This document shows, piece by piece, positions 43,809 through 51,711 of a stretch of DNA of 51,737 nt (position 1 is the stretch's first letter; each line of letters opens with the position of its first letter). The stretch lies in assembly GCF_001436215.1 (NCBI RefSeq), contig NZ_AYYP01000071.1, positions 1 through 51,737 on the forward strand, written 5' to 3'. The notes beneath the pieces are model-generated. The model worked only from the letters and a program-made list of their open reading frames with translations. It was not told the DNA's origin and searched no databases. Origin of the DNA: Ligilactobacillus agilis DSM 20509 (GTDB lineage Bacteria > Bacillota > Bacilli > Lactobacillales > Lactobacillaceae). The position numbers were made by a program, and so were the translations under genes.

Positions 43809-43849
43809 TTTCCCCATCTCCATTGGCGCTATGCGTTTATTTTCACTAT

Positions 43850-44047
43850 CTATAGTTTGAAGATTCCAGCAATAAGTGAAATAAGACCACAGATAAATAG
43901 AAATACAAAAAAATAGACAACGGCATCATTATATGCATTATATATAGCATCCCCAACGTTAGGGAAAAACAAATATAATACAATAACAATAATCACCGGG
44001 GTTGCCATTTTTATACCATCGCCCTTTTTAGGCTTATACAATTTCAT
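43850..44047 (-). CDS. mini membrane protein 2
   Basis: About 65 aa beginning M-K-L-Y-K-P-K-K-G-D-G, with two hydrophobic helices (about 12-27 and 43-63). GGAGGTGAG precedes the inner ATG. It shares the N-terminus and end (I-A-G-I-F-K-L) with its neighbours. Function unknown. Confidence 0.55.
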   Translation of the reverse strand: MKLYKPKKGDGIKMATPVIIVIVLYLFFPNVGDAIYNAYNDAVVYFFVFLFICGLISLIAGIFKL

Positions 44048-44090
44048 TTTTCTCACCTCCATTGGTGTGATCAGTTTTTTTCTGTATTTA

Positions 44091-44219
44091 TTAGACCACC
44101 TTCAAGGAGTTTTCCCTTCGCGGAAATTTCATCATAAACAATAGTTTTATACTACCCTTCCTAGTAGTTACGCCTCCTGAACTTTTCCTAAAGCCTACTT
44201 GGAATTTACTAGTTTTCAT
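44091..44219 (-). CDS. possible 42-aa basic peptide
   Basis: An ATG frame (M-K-T-S-K-F-Q-V-G-F-R-K, end P-R-R-E-N-S-L-K-V-V) lies within a 125-bp module repeated at 45,148-45,270. The copy keeps the same frame without gaps but has a stop at codon 5. The ribosome binding site is poor, so this may equally be a regulatory repeat. Confidence 0.25.
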   Translation of the reverse strand: MKTSKFQVGFRKSSGGVTTRKGSIKLLFMMKFPRRENSLKVV

Positions 44220-44220
44220 A
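44095..44220. repeat. upstream module of the mini-protein genes, copy 1
   Basis: About 125 bp, roughly 80% identical to 45,148-45,270. The most conserved part reads CCACCTTCAAGGAGTTTTCC and CCTTCGCGGAAATTTC. Each copy lies directly upstream of a mini membrane protein gene. Confidence 0.7.
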
Positions 44221-44305
44221 CCCTTTTCTATATCTACTTTAAAGAGAACGTATCAGTGCTTACCATCATCCATGCTTTTCCCTCCAAAATATAAAAGCAC
44301 TCACC

Positions 44306-44542
44306 TTATTTTTTGAATACTTGAGCTTTATAAAACTTAACAATTTGGCCTACACTGATTTTATCAGTTTTGTCTACTACAAACGTATTTCTATCTGAAA
44401 TAGGAACTCCAATAATAGTATACGTTATATCATTGATTTTAGCTTGATCACCAATCCATATTTCTTCTGGTAATTCTTTGTTAGTAATTAAAACAGTTCT
44501 TTTAGGAGTTGAAAATTTATTAATAATTTTTATCTCATTCAT
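44306..44542 (-). CDS. small beta-rich hypothetical protein, 78 aa
   Basis: A soluble 78-aa protein (M-N-E-I-K-I-I-N-K-F) with alternating hydrophobic residues, likely a small beta barrel. The C-terminal K-I-S-V-G-Q-I-V-K-F-Y matches a loop of the four-helix protein at 43,344. AGGAGAAAG precedes the ATG. Same strand and block as the mini membrane proteins. Unknown function. Confidence 0.55.
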   Translation of the reverse strand: MNEIKIINKFSTPKRTVLITNKELPEEIWIGDQAKINDITYTIIGVPISDRNTFVVDKTDKISVGQIVKFYKAQVFKK

Positions 44543-44600
44543 TTTTCACTTTCTCCTTCCAAGATTGTAAGTTAGCTTCAATTTCTAGAATTTCTTCTTC

Positions 44601-44630
44601 ATTTATATTTCTCCTAAGTTAAATAGAATC
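44601..44630 (-). repeat. solitary degenerate CRISPR repeat
   Basis: Thirty bases that match the array consensus at 25 positions, including the run TAAGTTAAATAGA. It lies 2.1 kb from the array and has no second repeat beside it. The rest of 44,543-44,898 shows no gene. Confidence 0.6.
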
Positions 44631-44898
44631 TACCTTGAATACGTTTTCGATACACCCATAATCTCTGTCAGAAATCGTGAATGCTCGTCAACATTCACAA
44701 TCTAATCTTTCTTAATTTTCTTCTAATTCATTAGATACCGTTTTTTTACTGAAGATACTAAAGACTAATAACTTTTCACAGGCCTGCATCCAATACGTTA
44801 CCATATGGACTCTTTATCCCATACTTCACTGTGATGTCCATCTTTTCATCCTTAACAGTAGATATCAAAAAAGAGCCTTTGCAGACTCACTCTCGTTC

Positions 44899-45099
44899 TT
44901 ACAATCTAAATATCCATTTAAAGATACCGCCAATAAAGGTAATAAAGCCAATAATAAAGAAAACCGGAATGATTATGTCGTCAATTGAAGTAACACCTAA
45001 AATCGAGAGCGGCAATGCAATAACGCCACCAATTAAAATAGCTACTAAACACCCTAATAGCTGTTTTCCATCGCCTTTTTTCCATTTATACAATTTCAT
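44899..45099 (-). CDS. mini membrane protein 3 (KLYKWKKGDG family)
   Basis: About 66 aa from the inner ATG at 45,099, starting M-K-L-Y-K-W-K-K-G-D-G-K. Two helices and the end I-F-K-W-I-F-R-L make it the closest relative of mini protein 1 (same turn S-I-D-D-I). A TATAAT on the minus strand (45,142-45,147) lies in the repeated upstream module. A weak hairpin with TTTTTT follows its stop at about 44,869-44,893. Function unknown. Confidence 0.6.
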   Translation of the reverse strand: MKLYKWKKGDGKQLLGCLVAILIGGVIALPLSILGVTSIDDIIIPVFFIIGFITFIGGIFKWIFRL

Positions 45100-45147
45100 C
45101 TTTCCCACCTCCATTGGCGCTATGCGTCTATATCTATGCTAATTATA

Positions 45148-45270
45148 CCACCTTCAAGGAGTTTTCCCTTCGCGGAAATTTCGTCACAAACAATGTTTTT
45201 ATACTACTCTTCCTAGTAGTTACGCCTTCCGAACTTTCCCTAAAGTTTACTTGGAATTAACTAGTTTTCA
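45148..45270. repeat. upstream module of the mini-protein genes, copy 2
   Basis: Second copy of the 125-bp module at 44,095-44,220. It runs directly into the leader-like module at 45,259. Confidence 0.7.
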
Positions 45271-45429
45271 CACCCGTTCTGCCTAGCATCCGTTTTCACT
45301 CTCAACTATATATGCTTTTTTCCGTCAATTCTTTCCAAAACAGTAGTTTCAACCTTTTGTTGCCTATCGATACTAGTACTATTTTAGCTTACCTTCAACC
45401 AACAGATACAAGTACATCACCAGTAAAAA
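45259..45429. repeat. leader-side module, copy 2
   Basis: Copy of 42,519-42,704. Here it borders the mini-protein upstream module, not a CRISPR array, and on its right it borders the terminator copy at 45,431. Confidence 0.6.
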
Positions 45430-45430
45430 A

Positions 45431-45469
45431 TTTAGAATATGAAAAGGGACAACTATTTCTAGCTGCCCC
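45431..45469 (-). terminator. terminator of the toxin/antitoxin-like pair
   Basis: On the minus strand GGGGCAGCTA-GAAA-TAGTTGTCCC forms a 10-bp stem with a GAAA loop, followed by TTTT. It is 120 bases after the stop of the XRE-ImmA gene and nearly identical to the one beyond the CRISPR array. Confidence 0.65.
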
Positions 45470-45586
45470 TTCTTTCAATAACCTATGTTGTAACTATCAT
45501 TATTTTCCTAGCCTAAAGCTACTACCATCCATTCAAGTAATCAATCAATTTTTGAAGATATGGATAAGTTTTTTATCTCTCTATAC

Positions 45587-46762
45587 TCAATTGCGAAAAG
45601 CTGCCATATCTATGACCTTAGCATTACTATAATAATCTTTCTTCACTTCTAAATATTGATCAAAAAAATCATTGTCTAAGCTAAATAATTTAATAAGAAA
45701 TTTAGGTAGTAGATTAGATTGACTCAACATTTCATCTAAGTTTACTACTTTCTTATCAAGCACAAATTTTAGAAGCGAACGAACCTTTCCCGGCCTTATC
45801 GATGGAAGTTCATTATCTAATGGCTCAATTTGCCTATAACCTTTTTTGGTTAATTGTCCCCAAAAATATCGATTCTCCTGATAAGTTATCAGTTTCAATC
45901 CATAAGCCCTCATCTCCAAAGCTGCAATTGAAACCAAGTACTTTCTTTTTAACTCAATATAGTAATCCGGATTAGATTTCCTTTTTAAGGCTAAAAAATC
46001 ATTGGAAAACTCTGTTTCTGGTAAAAGAAAGATAGACGCAAATAAATCCGCTTCCTTTTCAATAACTTTTAATTCAATAGCTGCTAAAATATCCATGTCT
46101 ATATTAGCATGTAATAGTAAGTGTCCTAATTCATGAGCTAAATCAAAATTTCTTCTAACAGCAGACTTTTTGAACGTCCCCAAAATTATATACAAGCGAC
46201 CATCATTTGTAACTGTACTATAAGCATCAATCTGTGCGCCTAAATTCTTTTCAAGAATATAAATCCCACTACGCCCCAGGATATACATCAAATTTTTATT
46301 ATCATTTAGAGCTAATTTTCTTCTCGCAAATGTAGCAATTACTTTAATTAGCTCATTTCTTTCCAAGTTACTTTCTTTAAGCATTCGCAGGCATTCTTTT
46401 CTGATAGCTATTATAGATTCTTGAGGCAACAACAGATTTTGTTCAAAGTAGTTGATATAGTAGTCAACGTAGTTCAAAAAAGTTAGTTCAAGCTTGGTCT
46501 TTTTTCTTGACTCCCTATCCTTCGCCCTATATGCAATCCTTTCCTCACTAACCTTATCAATAAGATTGCTGGGTGAAAAAAAGTACTTTGTTTCTACATT
46601 AAATAAACCACGCAATCGATTCAGTATTTCAATTCAAGGTAACATAAGCCCATTTTCATATTGCCATACTGATTGTTCAGTTATATTCAATTTGTCTGCT
46701 AGTTCTTTGCGAGAGAGGCCGTTCAATTTTCTAAGGCTACTTAGTTTCTCCCCATAAAACAT
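45587..46762 (-). pseudogene. XRE-ImmA protein (spr1629-type antitoxin/repressor), in-frame TGA
   Basis: The frame of 392 codons from the ATG at 46,762 encodes an XRE domain (S-R-K-E-L-A-D-K-L-N-I-T-E-Q-S-V, about 17-32) and an ImmA-like peptidase domain with H-E-L-G-H near residue 210. The layout matches the repressor/antitoxin called spr1629 family. Codon 43 is TGA (46,634-46,636), just after the HTH, and one C-to-T change from CGA explains it. A TTG six codons later could restart translation without the DNA-binding part. The gene starts 23 bases after the upstream toxin-like gene. Confidence 0.7.
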
Positions 46763-46784
46763 GAAAATCATCCTAACTTTTTAC

Positions 46785-47564
46785 TTAATTTGCTTCTTTT
46801 GTATCAGTTTGTTTCTCGCTAGCAACCTCATATCCAAATGTATGATTTTCATCGTAAATACCATCCGGAAGTTTATCAGTCTTAGCAACTTCAAGTTCTT
46901 CATCACTAATTGAATGGGTGCTATTCTCTATTAAAGGTGTTAAATCCGCAACTTCAATTAAAGTCATTTCCGCTTGATTTGGTATTGTCAAAGCGATTTT
47001 ACTAATCATTTTAGATTGAGAATCAAATTCACATGTCACAATATAAAACCGATCGTAACTTACAACATCTTCAGTCGCTATCTCTTTACCCTCTCTTCCG
47101 AGTCCTGGAAGTTCTAGTTGAACAACTTTTTCAGATGGGACTGTTTTCAGAACAGTTCTGTCAATAAACGAATTATTTATACCAGCATATTCACGCAAAT
47201 AGTTATTCGTTTTAACGCCATCCGTTTGCCCATTGAAGGCCTTCTTAATTCCCCGACTATTTTTCACGATTATCAAGTACTTCTCACCACTAGTATCTTC
47301 CAAAATAAATTGAAGATATTCCCAAGCATACCCGGCTTTCTCCACCGAGCTTTTAACTTGCCTATATTTTTCAAATTCTTTGTATACACTAGAATCAATA
47401 TGATTACCTTTTGTCCAGGCATACGCTGCGCTAACCCTTAAAGCATTATAAGCTTGTCTTCTTGCCTCAAGATAATCTTTATACCCATTCAAAATACCAT
47501 TTACAATTGCTTGACATAGTTCACTTGGTAAGGAAATATTGCTATCCATCCGCTCAAAACTCAT
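46785..47564 (-). CDS. DUF5986-like protein, possible spr1630-type toxin
   Basis: A 259-aa soluble acidic protein without membrane segments. The pattern (basic helical N-terminus, L-I-I-V-K-N-S-R-G-I near 97, acidic C-terminus) and its place directly upstream of an XRE-ImmA gene fit the spr1630-type ClpXP-sensitive toxin paired with spr1629. Family assignment is from memory of that pair and needs a profile search. The ORF is intact while its partner is interrupted. Confidence 0.55.
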   Translation of the reverse strand: MSFERMDSNISLPSELCQAIVNGILNGYKDYLEARRQAYNALRVSAAYAWTKGNHIDSSVYKEFEKYRQVKSSVEKAGYAWEYLQFILEDTSGEKYLIIVKNSRGIKKAFNGQTDGVKTNNYLREYAGINNSFIDRTVLKTVPSEKVVQLELPGLGREGKEIATEDVVSYDRFYIVTCEFDSQSKMISKIALTIPNQAEMTLIEVADLTPLIENSTHSISDEELEVAKTDKLPDGIYDENHTFGYEVASEKQTDTKEAN

Positions 47565-47823
47565 GCTTTCTTTATGTGCTTAATTATACTTCTTTATTTA
47601 AAAAAGAAAGTATTTTGCCCTGTTTTTTTAAAGTAAGTTACTTTCACCTAAAAGTGTCGCTCTAATAGTTACGTTTCATTCCGCCCTTGAACAAGGGTTA
47701 AAAAATAAAAGAAACGACCGATATAGGTAATGTAGGACGTTTGTTATGCAAAGTATCAAATTAAATTTTGGGGTTATAAATCGCCAAACGATATGTACTA
47801 ATGCTAATGAAGAAGGAGGCAAA

Positions 47824-48021
47824 ATTATATCCGAAAAAATTTCTAATGAAAAAATCGCGCACGATTTAGCTGTAGCGTATATTACTACCAAATATTGGCA
47901 GGTGTATGGGAAAGAATATTTTAGTAATGTGACAGGAGACTATGCGTTTGACTCTATATCAGAGTATCATCAAAAATATGATGAGTTTCTAAAAGAGCTA
48001 AAGATGAGTACTCCATCATAA
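47824..48021 (+). CDS. small hypothetical protein with no ordinary start codon
   Basis: A perfect AAGGAGG (47,813-47,819) is followed four bases later by ATT-ATA-TCC-GAA, in frame with 65 sense codons (E-K-I-A-H-D-L-A-V-A-Y, end D-E-F-L-K-E-L-K). The position suggests that ATT or ATA stands where an ATG was. An ATG at 47,746 is in frame but lacks a binding site. Small proteins of this look occur in other lactobacilli. Function unknown. Confidence 0.45.
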   Translation: MISEKISNEKIAHDLAVAYITTKYWQVYGKEYFSNVTGDYAFDSISEYHQKYDEFLKELKMSTPS

Positions 48022-48053
48022 GTAAGCGCTACATAACGAAGTGTCACCAATTA

Positions 48054-48100
48054 AAAAAGACCGTAAAATCACACAATCAAAATGTGAATTTATGGTCTTT
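48054..48100. terminator. hairpin at the IS66 remnant end
   Basis: AAAGACCGTAAA at the left pairs with TTTATGGTCTTT at the right. It lies between the small plus-strand gene and the IS66 remnant. Similar bases appear at the right edge of the window (51,712-51,737). Confidence 0.6.
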
Positions 48101-48385
48101 AATTTGTACAAATTTCTTTAACTTCAGGATTCCATGGCAAATAAGCCTCAACATCAACTTTTTTCGCTGCTCTAGTAACGAAAAGATGTAGTTGAGATAT
48201 TTAGAGATATCTAACCCATTCAATTTTGATGTTTGAATCAAGCTGTACCAGATCGCGTTTGCTTTTGCCCTAGCCACTGTTGGCGCAAACAGTGAATTTT
48301 TGTGAATTAGAGTTGCTGGTCTAATGGCTTGTTCCACTGAATTATTTGACAGTGTTAGTTCCCCAATTTAGTAAATATTTTCTAA
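48099..48385 (-). pseudogene. C-terminal remnant of an IS66-family transposase
   Basis: About 90 codons read V-E-Q-A-I-R-P, H-K-N-S-L-F-A, N-A-I-W-Y-S-L-I-Q-T-S-K-L-N-G-L-D, the end of IS66 TnpC. A frameshift near 48,168 separates the last segment (A-Y-L-P-W-N-P-E-V-K-E). The N-terminal three quarters are absent. Confidence 0.85.
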
Positions 48386-48429
48386 TCCGGCTCGAAATTT
48401 TTTGATAAAATTTTTTCAAACTTAACGAA

Positions 48430-48918
48430 TCATTTTTCGTCTTTAAAATTGCCAATAGTTAATTGTGCTGTCTTTGTCCTTTCCTCTAGAACTATATTTA
48501 TACTCGTAATCAAAACATTTGCTTCATTAATTCGCAAATTATCCTTTCTCTTATGAACCCAAATATAGATTGTTTGAAAGAGTATGAGTATAACTATCAC
48601 TGAATTTTCGATTTTAATCCATGTTAATATTGCAACAAGTAGTGCCATACTCGATATAATATTTGCGTATTCATCTCTCCTATCAATATATGCTTGCAAA
48701 CAATTTCTAGCAGCAATCAAATCATTATTAGTGTTTGTTTCGGACGAAAAAGCAATAACATAATCTTCTAAATCTCGATAGTTAATATCTGTTTTATCTA
48801 TATAATCAATAAATGCGCCTTCACAGGTTATACTTCCATAAGACTTTTTTAGTGGCCTACCTAGGAAATTTGCCCTTAAATTTTTTAATTTATCAGCGTC
48901 TCTAAATTTGCACTTCAT
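48430..48918 (-). CDS. membrane protein with two adjacent helices
   Basis: A 162-aa protein. A cytoplasmic N-terminus (1-82) is followed by two hydrophobic helices (about 85-102 and 104-121) and a helical C-terminus. The layout resembles SLATT-type membrane effectors of defence systems, although I cannot prove homology. It is the last gene of the operon, 24 bases after the 243-aa gene. Confidence 0.6.
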   Translation of the reverse strand: MKCKFRDADKLKNLRANFLGRPLKKSYGSITCEGAFIDYIDKTDINYRDLEDYVIAFSSETNTNNDLIAARNCLQAYIDRRDEYANIISSMALLVAILTWIKIENSVIVILILFQTIYIWVHKRKDNLRINEANVLITSINIVLEERTKTAQLTIGNFKDEK

Positions 48919-48942
48919 TCAATCATTCCTCCAAAATTTTCA

Positions 48943-49674
48943 TTAACAAGTTACTTTTACTAATCCTTCATACAACGATTCCTCATTATGGAACGAATAA
49001 GTAAGGTTTTTAATTTTTTCATAAACGTAATTTTCCGCATTATATCTTTCATCATTATCATCTAACCAATAAACCACCCTATATTCTTTTTGCTCAGAAT
49101 ACCTATTTCTTTTCCGAAATGCTAATTCTAGATACGATATATCCTTGAAGTTTGAATCATTCTCATCATAGTAGCATACTGGTCCCATCGCTAGTGTTCT
49201 ACTGTTTTCGTCATCCATATATTCTTTCATTTTTTCATAAAAAAAGCTAGCTGTAAGAACAACTGGTATTCTTTTAGCTGTTTTATTAAAATTTCTAAAA
49301 TACTCAATCACAGATTGAGACAATCTTAGCCTTGCTGCTTTTTCACTCTTATCAATTACATCCATTTCTTTATATGGTATGTAGAAAAAGCTAGCTACTC
49401 CCAAACGTCTTTTATCCTCATCATCAAGATGTAATGTGGTCTTTACGTATCTCTGGTGTGAAAAATTTCTCTTGATAGAAATATTCCACAATCTCGCACC
49501 TTCATATTCATCACCAATTACAGTATCGCCTTCGATTTTCTCTTTATCAATAAAAGAAGATAAACTTTCAAAATGTATTTCACCATCGCAAAACGAATCA
49601 ACATACTTCTTTTCAACAAACTTAACAAGTATTCCATCCTTGTTTAAAATTTCATCAATAGTCATTTTCCTCAT
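48943..49674 (-). CDS. hypothetical protein, 243 aa, operon partner of HsdM-HsdS fusion
   Basis: A soluble protein. The N-terminus reads L-V-K-F-V-E-K-K-Y-V-D-S-F, then G-E-I-H-F-E-S-L-S-S-F and G-D-E-Y-E-G-A-R, and near the C-terminus S-E-Q-K-E-Y-R-V-V-Y-W. This order (short beta start, Phe/acidic motif, late K-E-Y-R) recalls DUF2971-like proteins seen in defence loci, a loose resemblance only. Its ATG overlaps the upstream stop by four bases (ATGA), so it is translationally coupled to the methylase-like gene. A second ATG nine bases later is an alternative start. Confidence 0.6.
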   Translation of the reverse strand: MRKMTIDEILNKDGILVKFVEKKYVDSFCDGEIHFESLSSFIDKEKIEGDTVIGDEYEGARLWNISIKRNFSHQRYVKTTLHLDDEDKRRLGVASFFYIPYKEMDVIDKSEKAARLRLSQSVIEYFRNFNKTAKRIPVVLTASFFYEKMKEYMDDENSRTLAMGPVCYYDENDSNFKDISYLELAFRKRNRYSEQKEYRVVYWLDDNDERYNAENYVYEKIKNLTYSFHNEESLYEGLVKVTC

Positions 49675-51491
49675 CCTTCCTCTATTTCAAATGCTTCCCC
49701 CATTCCAGTTGCATCATAAAAACCGTGCTGAATATCACGTTCTTCTCGCCTAATGGCGGCCAACCTTTGTTCTACTTGTAGCATTTTTCTCTGATAATTA
49801 GCTACAATTTCTTGTTGCCTTGCTAAAGATAAATTGGGAACCGGTAGTATCCGTAAATCTTGTATGCTGATTTGCTTAACAGTCGTCCCTCTAGCAAGGG
49901 TCGCTAACAAAATCTGTCCCAACGAACTTTCTAGATATAGTTTTAAGAAATGCTCATCATAGCCTGCCCTTACTCTTAGACTAACCAAATTAGCGTGAAC
50001 TAAAAGTTTATCATGCCCTTCTTCAATCAATTCTACCTTGTTAGTATTACCACGTACGCTTAACAGAATATCACCCTTTTGAACTAAGTAACTACTTAAA
50101 TCGACTTGACGCGGATTAACACTTATAAGTTTAGTATAATCAATCCCCGTCTCTGTCAAATCAGTAATCCGAATGACTTGGTATTCTCCAGTATCACTTT
50201 CATCTTTACTACTAAAATTGTAGCCTCGACCTATCTCAGCAACCCGGCCTAAGGTAAGCGTATCTAACGATTGTAGTTTTTTGTAATTTACATGAATCTC
50301 CTCGCCATTAACAGTAAACTCAACTTGCTTAATATAGCTTTCAACTGATAAATCCCCATTCTTAATCTCAGATACAGGGATGTTAGCAGCTAGCCCTGGA
50401 ACCTCTTTTTTACTATGATATAACTCTAAAATCTGTTCTAACGCTTCGGCTTTTAGTTGCTTATTCGTCCGTGTACTCCTAGTCATTTCATCGTTAACTT
50501 TAATGAATTGCACCTGCATTTCAGACTGCGAGGGTTTGTCATTATTCAAAACTATAATCGCCGTTTCAATCCCGGTTGAATAGAACATATTAGCTGGTAA
50601 TGAAATGACTGTTTCAATTAAATCGTAAGCTAAGATATTCTTCCTAATCCTAGCTTCACTCCCGCCTCTGTATAAGTCACCAGCACTAACCAGGACTACT
50701 GCTTTGCCACCAGTTGGTTTCAGCGAAGAAATTGCATTACTGATATAAGCCAATGTTCCCGCCATTTTGCTCAAGGGACCAAATGGAAACCGCCCATACT
50801 CATCATTATCTAGACTAGATGATAATCTAAATCCAAAGGGCACAACTTGCACAATTTTGTCAAACTTACCAAATTTATCTAAATAATGTGGATGTAATAA
50901 GACATCGTCCGCATAAAATTTTAGTTGCTCCTTATTTGCACCATTCACAAGTAAAGTAAGGTAACCTATCTGTGCCACGGTAACATTAAGCTCTTGTCCT
51001 ACAATTAATCCCGGTTGATAATGTAAAGCCTCAACTAATACTCCACCTACTCCTGCGGTTGGATCAAGCAGACTATCACCAAGCTGAACATCTGCCAATC
51101 CTACCAATAACTTACTGATTTCTGTTGGTACTGTTATAAAGAAATCCTTACCACCATGCCAAATTCCATACGTAGTAGCAACTTTCATTAAGTCGTTTGC
51201 CTGCAAATTATTAGCAGCTGTTAGTAATGAACGATAAGTAGCATCCGGAATCTCATCAACAATAGACTTAAATTCTGAAGTAAAGCTCGATAATAAACTA
51301 ACATCTAACCCACTCGTAATTTCAGCTAACGTCTCTTCTAACTGCTTTTTACTTTGCAAAACTAAGTTCTTAAGAAGATCTCTACCAGAGTATTTCAACA
51401 AAGCTAACCCTGCAAATAAGGTTGGTACCTCTGTTTCAGGAACATAACCACGTATACCACTCATTAGCTCGTACAATCTTTCGTTCAACAA
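49671..51491 (-). CDS. HsdM-HsdS fusion with altered NPPF motif
   Basis: A 606-aa protein. A helical N-terminus (1-110) and a class I methyltransferase domain (about 115-385) come first. SAM motif I D-P-T-A-G-V-G-G is at 143-150. Where N-PP-F should stand the sequence reads Q-V-V-P-F-G (215-220), so the catalytic Asn and first Pro are missing. One target-recognition half of an HsdS follows (about 408-560) with R-G-T-T-V-K-Q-I-S and L-P-V-P-N-L-S-L-A-R-Q-Q-E-I, then a coiled-coil-like end. It likely binds a DNA half-site but may not methylate. No HsdR is in the window. First gene of a three-gene operon. Confidence 0.85.
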   Translation of the reverse strand: MLNERLYELMSGIRGYVPETEVPTLFAGLALLKYSGRDLLKNLVLQSKKQLEETLAEITSGLDVSLLSSFTSEFKSIVDEIPDATYRSLLTAANNLQANDLMKVATTYGIWHGGKDFFITVPTEISKLLVGLADVQLGDSLLDPTAGVGGVLVEALHYQPGLIVGQELNVTVAQIGYLTLLVNGANKEQLKFYADDVLLHPHYLDKFGKFDKIVQVVPFGFRLSSSLDNDEYGRFPFGPLSKMAGTLAYISNAISSLKPTGGKAVVLVSAGDLYRGGSEARIRKNILAYDLIETVISLPANMFYSTGIETAIIVLNNDKPSQSEMQVQFIKVNDEMTRSTRTNKQLKAEALEQILELYHSKKEVPGLAANIPVSEIKNGDLSVESYIKQVEFTVNGEEIHVNYKKLQSLDTLTLGRVAEIGRGYNFSSKDESDTGEYQVIRITDLTETGIDYTKLISVNPRQVDLSSYLVQKGDILLSVRGNTNKVELIEEGHDKLLVHANLVSLRVRAGYDEHFLKLYLESSLGQILLATLARGTTVKQISIQDLRILPVPNLSLARQQEIVANYQRKMLQVEQRLAAIRREERDIQHGFYDATGMGEAFEIEEG

Positions 51492-51524
51492 GTTGCATCA
51501 CTCCTTCCTTTAACTTACAACGTA

Positions 51525-51553
51525 ATTCTACACACATATTAAATATATGTCAA
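51525..51553 (-). promoter_or_regulatory. consensus promoter of the HsdM-HsdS operon
   Basis: TTGACA (51,548-51,553) and TAGAAT (51,525-51,530) on the minus strand are separated by exactly 17 bases. GGAAGGAG precedes the gene start. Beyond it lies a small A/T hairpin (about 51,574-51,599) and no gene to the window end. Confidence 0.8.
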
Positions 51554-51711
51554 CTGTGTATTTTGAATAATTTTAAAAAGTATTAAAAATACTTTTTTTA
51601 AAATAAGGGAGTACCTTGAAAAAAATTACTCTTACAATGCAAACGCAGGCTATTTATTTCTAACCAAGCTACTTACTTAACAGTAAGCACTCCATAATTG
51701 GACGTTATTGG

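Noticed and set aside
43112-45099. Bacteriocin cluster
   Set aside because: The mini proteins lack a double-glycine leader, and there is no ABC transporter, histidine kinase or immunity gene nearby.
45259-45469. A CRISPR locus that lost its repeats between leader and terminator
   Set aside because: The order is reversed relative to the real array: in the direction of transcription the terminator copy comes before the leader copy, so it is not a simple collapsed array. It fits the terminator of the upstream XRE-ImmA gene.
49671-51491. Ordinary type I restriction-modification system
   Set aside because: No HsdR is present, HsdM and HsdS are fused, only one recognition half is seen and the NPPF motif is altered.
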